Positions 60,361 through 64,000 of a stretch of DNA of 64,000 bases are shown here, piece after piece. This DNA comes from Flaveria trinervia. Lineage: Eukaryota > Streptophyta > Magnoliopsida > Asterales > Asteraceae. The position numbers and the translations under genes were made by a program. The notes below the pieces were generated by a model, which was not told where the DNA came from, did no database searches, and saw nothing but the letters and a program-made list of their open reading frames with translations. The stretch's first letter is position 1, and each line of letters starts with the position of its first letter. The stretch covers positions 46,732,395 to 46,796,394 of the forward strand of contig CM046453.1 in NCBI GenBank assembly GCA_025506515.1, read 5' to 3'.

Positions 60361-61129
60361 TGTTGTACTTTATATTTGAATATTGGACTTATGTTATTTG
60401 ACTTAATTACATGGTTATAATATTCATTTGTTCTTCTATTTTAGCATGTTTAAATCCGTGAATAAATAAGTTATTCTAAACGTTCGTAGTCGATCATACT
60501 TGTGGGAACAATTATGAATGTAAGACTATAATGAACTTGGATTGGTTGATATTCATAAGGTATGAATATAGAGCAAGAGGTTGCTAGCAAGGTTCATTGA
60601 TATCTATGGGATATAGATATTGGACTGACCCGCACTCAATTATTTCTGCATGGAATCCTTGTGATTAGTCATAAGAAATATTGAGTAAAGGCGAATATCA
60701 TAGTATCCTCAGACCTGAGATACATATTGGGTCTTGATATTCACCGAATATTGTATTTTGACTTAGTACTTTGCTGTTCTGAAATATTGGCAGTACATAA
60801 GGCTGAGTTCGGGTATGATACGAAGTGATTGTGAGAGACGTATGTAGTCAAGATGGGATTTGTTCCTCTTATTCGTTGAGAGTTAGATGTCTAAGGCCTA
60901 TTAAAGTTAAATCATCAGAGAATGACAATTCTGTGTCTCTTGGATTTAACATGACATCTGAACAAAAGGATAAATGATTAGTTCACCTAAAACATATTCA
61001 AGTAAGGTACTTGAAAAGGATGATGTTATTGAATGGCACTTAGTCATATACATTAGGGGTAGCAAACCGTTGCTAGGCGTTATTTGCTGCTTGCATCAAT
61101 CTACTATGAATCTTGTGCAAGTGGGAGAT
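60361..61129 (+). other. 3' untranslated tail of element E with polypurine tract
   Basis: No gene. It ends CAAGTGGGAGAT (about 61118-61129), a standard copia polypurine tract, immediately before the 3' LTR. Confidence 0.75.
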
Positions 61130-62052
61130 TAAAAGATTGATCTGCCCAAGATTCATATTAAATTGATGTGGCTAGTGTGATATGATCCAAGTCGGGTCAT
61201 ACCCAATAACAAGCCAAACAAACACCGAAAAAAAATTTATTTGTTGATAAGATCATACAAATAATAAGTGACACCAATTTAGAAAATTGGATTTTCTAAA
61301 TTATTGCTTTTGTAGATGAACATTATATATGTATTAATTTGTTCATGAGGGATTATTTGTTCATTGTTTAAATTAGTTAAAGAATGACAAATACATATGT
61401 ATTGTGTTATAAAATTAAAGTGGTTCAATTTTATAAAAGGGTTGATTACTAGTGTATTCCTTTAAAAAGGATTAATTTGAATTTTGGTGAGAAAAAGGGG
61501 AGCCATTCGGCCGCCCCTTTATGTATGTCTTGGAATGCTTTTATTGTTCCAAGCACATGCATTAGCTTCCTAATCAATTCATTTTAACACACACACTCAA
61601 CCTACACAAGAGACTCTCTCTCTCTCTCTCTCTCTTTCAAGATTTTCGGATTTGAACAAGAGAAGAAGGATTTTCAGCTTCAAGTTTTGGTTCTTGGCTG
61701 AAAAACTTCACTAGGAAGAGAGACTACAACTTGGTGTTCAATCCTAGCAAAGAGAGGTGTTTTGCACGTGCTTGGGGTATCATCTTCTTGAGGATTGCTT
61801 GTTGGAATCTAGCCTTCAAGATCATCACCATCCTTCTCATCTTAAAGCTCGGGTTAAGTAGCTACAAAGGTTGTAGTTGATTTTTTTTTGTTGTTTTACA
61901 TTTGTATGCATTATGTATAAAGATCCATGGCTTGGGGTTATTATAAAATGGGTTTTATAATCAGATCTTAATATGTTTCAAAATATTATTCCGCTGCGTT
62001 TTCATATAAATCATGTTGTATGAAGCTTGATAAACATGTTAAAATCCCAACA
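61130..62052 (+). repeat. 3' LTR of element E
   Basis: 923 bp, from TAAAAGATTGATCTGCCC to AAAATCCCAACA, nearly identical to 53998-54923. Differences are mainly single-base indels, e.g. in a T run near 61880 and at GAAGCTT near 62026. Followed by the duplication TACAA (62053-62057). Confidence 0.92.
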
Positions 62053-62370
62053 TACAAACAGTGGATGACAACCACTGTCTTAGTCAGTTTCAACAACTAC
62101 TGATGACAAACAACAAGTCCTCAGTTGTTTCAATCATCTGAAGTTAAACACGTCTTCAGTAGTTTTCTAACTTCTGATGCCTAACACCACGACTTCAGCT
62201 GTTTCAACGTCTGAAAGGATAATACAATGTCAACGATCGTTTATAAAATACTGATGACTACCACAATCCTTCAGTCGTTTTCTACCGTACCCTAGAAATA
62301 TCCCTGACCTAAGCCTCAATGCTTCATATCTTCAAACCTAACATTCCTCTCCAAAACTTCCCTCTTCTGA
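62053..62370 (+). repeat. Spacer of element D, right part
   Basis: Continuation of the D spacer after element E: CTACTGATGAC and CTTCAGTAGTT words, then a short leader before ORF2. No gene. Confidence 0.65.
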
Positions 62371-64000
62371 ATGGCGTCCATGCAAATTAAACCGCGACAC
62401 AACTGTGTTGCCTACCTTACTAAATCGCCTATCTGGACTAAGTTCAATATTGCTATCGATCTTATGGTTCAGTCCCAATACAATACGGCATTTCTTCTGA
62501 ATCCCATACTACATGCCGAATCCCTTCAACATTTTGGATGAACGTTACTATTACCACTGGGGAGAACAACACACCATCTCTCCAGTCGGTCGTCAATAAC
62601 AAAGAAGTAGTCATCACTCCTGCAGTTATCCGCCAAATTCTTCATCTGGATGATGCTATCTCTCCTGCTGGATATCCGAAGGGCACCACAGATCTATCCT
62701 TTGCCCAACATGGATATCAAGGCAATCTCAGTGCCTCCACTATCCTGAAGAAACACTTTAATGACGCTGAGCGCCTAATTTTTCACATGGTGAATGTATG
62801 TTTGGCTCCTAAGACGTCGTCTTGGGATCAAATGTCGACAAAATGGCAGCAGGTAATGTATTCTATTCTTGAGCAACAACGCGCTAAACTTTTCAGAAAT
62901 AATATTTTCGGAGCTCAAGGACATGGCTCAAAAACTAACTGCCAACCGTTGGATACTATATCCACGGTAATGGCCATCATTACAAACCAGCTTAATGTTG
63001 AGGGACTTGTTGGCTTGGGAGTCCCTGCTACGGCTGTTCTGCCGGAAGTATACTCCCGGCACAACTCTGACCAGACACTAAAAATGGCTGCCAAGCTGCG
63101 AAAACCCACGCAGCTGGAACCCACAGCCACCACCTCCAAATCAAAAGTCCCCACCAAACCCACCAAAAAGAAACCCAAAACGGCTACTCAGGGAATTGAG
63201 TCCCCTGAGGATGCCCCTGCAACACAAACGCAGGATATATCCACTAGTCCAAACCCCCTAGTGGATACAATGACTCTTCCAGCCATAGCCGCTCAGGCTT
63301 CCTCTCAACAGGAGCTGCAGCAGCAACCACACAAGGGGTACCTACATGTCTGGGATCTTCCTCACTTGAGGAGATTGCCATTGAAAAGCACCAACCTCCC
63401 CAGGTGCACACTGCTTCTATCCCTTCACCCCAAACAACCGCCCCTCACAGCCCAACTTTAATAGTTGCACAAGTGCTGACTCAACTGCACTCCTCACCCC
63501 CTCCCCAGAAACACTTACTACTGGGAACACCTCTACAATTGAGGGGGAGGAATACAGTGCACTTGAGAACCCACAGCACAGGGGTTTACCAATTCTATCT
63601 CCTGGTGTAGATAAGGAGCTTAGAATATCTAGTGAGGCTGCCACCTCTTCTGAATCAGCACATGATCAGAATGAGGCTGGTAACATTGCTAAGACCTCAC
63701 TAGAGGCAACAGCTGATGATGGACATGTCCTGAGGCTGGAAGTCCCCAGTACCAAGCACAAGGGGCACATGCAACAACTGGTCTACACCCAGTGCATGTA
63801 AATCCTGCTCTAAGCAGAAGGTCAGATGATTCAGCTTCGGCTGATGATGACCTGGGCTTTTTCTACGATGTTCTTGCCCAGAACACAATCCTTGAAGAGA
63901 AAGTCAGTAGGCTGCAAAACCTACTTGACCAACTCTCACAAGGAGAAAGACCATCTGCCTCTACCAACCCACAGATGGCACCTTCACTTGAAGGTTCCCC
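62371..64000 (+). pseudogene. ORF2 of element D (N-terminal half, cut by window end)
   Basis: The ATG at 62371 (MASMQIKPRHNCVAYLTKS) is homologous to the B start. A one-base loss near 62537 shifts the frame within the QFW motif. The longest frame, 62538-63461, carries QHGYQGNLSASTILKKHF, MVNVCLAPKTSSWDQMS, SILEQQRAKL and LVGLGVPATAVLPEVYSRHNS, then the basic Pro/Thr/Lys stretch and a Gln-rich stretch. The acidic segment DDDLGFFYDVLAQ appears near 63850 in another frame. D lacks the TGA that A and B share at the end of the first domain; frames also change near 62890 and beyond 63300. Function unknown. Confidence 0.75.

Larger units (their letters stand above)
53998..62052 (+). mobile_element. 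Element E: nearly intact Ty1/copia retrotransposon
   Basis: 8,055 bp with LTRs of 926 and 923 bp and target duplications TACAA at 53993-53997 and 62053-62057; removing the insert rejoins the spacer of D. Order: LTR, primer site, long leader, gag, protease, integrase, reverse transcriptase, RNase H, tail, LTR. The LTRs differ by a handful of positions, mostly single-base indels, so this is the youngest insertion seen. It is a copia element unrelated in detail to A-D and has no ORF2. Fragment F (46042) is a relative. Confidence 0.93.
46270..64000 (+). mobile_element. Element D: third A/B-family retrotransposon, interrupted by element E
   Basis: 5' LTR, canonical primer site, gag, pol and the start of the spacer occupy 46270-53997. 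After element E (53998-62052) the spacer resumes at 62053 and ORF2 runs off the window at 64000. All parts match A and B in order and sequence, but D is more diverged from either than they appear from each other. Frames are broken. The 3' LTR should lie right of the window. Confidence 0.92.

Overview
The window is plant nuclear DNA made almost entirely of LTR retrotransposons. I find no convincing host gene, tRNA, rRNA or CRISPR array. Ty1/copia and Ty3/gypsy chromovirus proteins, initiator-tRNA-Met-type primer sites, TG...CA long terminal repeats and 5-bp target duplications all point to a plant genome. The large extra ORF2 proteins resemble, from memory, unannotated proteins common in asterid genomes, so a eudicot and possibly Asteraceae is my best guess (low confidence). 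A 100-N scaffold gap lies at 45942-46041.

Layout. (1) 1-9729: element A, minus strand, a Sirevirus-like copia element (LTR, gag, pol, spacer, ORF2), with its ORF2 and 3' LTR cut by the window edge. (2) 9730-20051: element B, same family, plus strand. It starts inside gag exactly where the LTR of A ends and finishes with a complete 3' LTR. (3) 20052-28102: element C, a different Sirevirus-like copia element that starts inside integrase exactly where the LTR of B ends; it has pol, a long spacer, its own ORF2 and a 3' LTR. The simplest reading is A inserted in B inserted in C. (4) 28103-29139: an inverted, truncated C-type LTR, itself split by a solo LTR with a 5-bp duplication. (5) 29140-34706: element G, of which ORF2, polypurine tract and LTR remain. 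(6) 35901-45231: a complete but decayed Ty3/gypsy chromovirus on the minus strand with 5-bp duplications (TATAA). (7) 45529-46269: a G-type LTR fragment, the gap, and a gag/protease fragment F. (8) 46270-64000: element D, same family as A and B, inserted in F and itself interrupted by a nearly intact copia element E (53998-62052, duplication TACAA).

How the parts fit. Five elements (A, B, C, D, G) carry a large open frame between pol and the 3' LTR. The N-terminal parts are recognisably related although the elements differ strongly, so this ORF2 is the most interesting unexplained protein family here. A second theme is arrays of short inverted motifs in the LTRs: CTTCAGTAGTTG in A, B and D; CAGTCGCACGACTG in the C group; TCATCCGCATT/AATGCGGATGA in G. 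The last is shared, in the same sense orientation, with the unrelated gypsy LTRs. A and B also form an inverted repeat with arms of nearly 8 kb. Almost all coding frames carry stops or frameshifts, so these are mostly relics; E is the youngest-looking copy.
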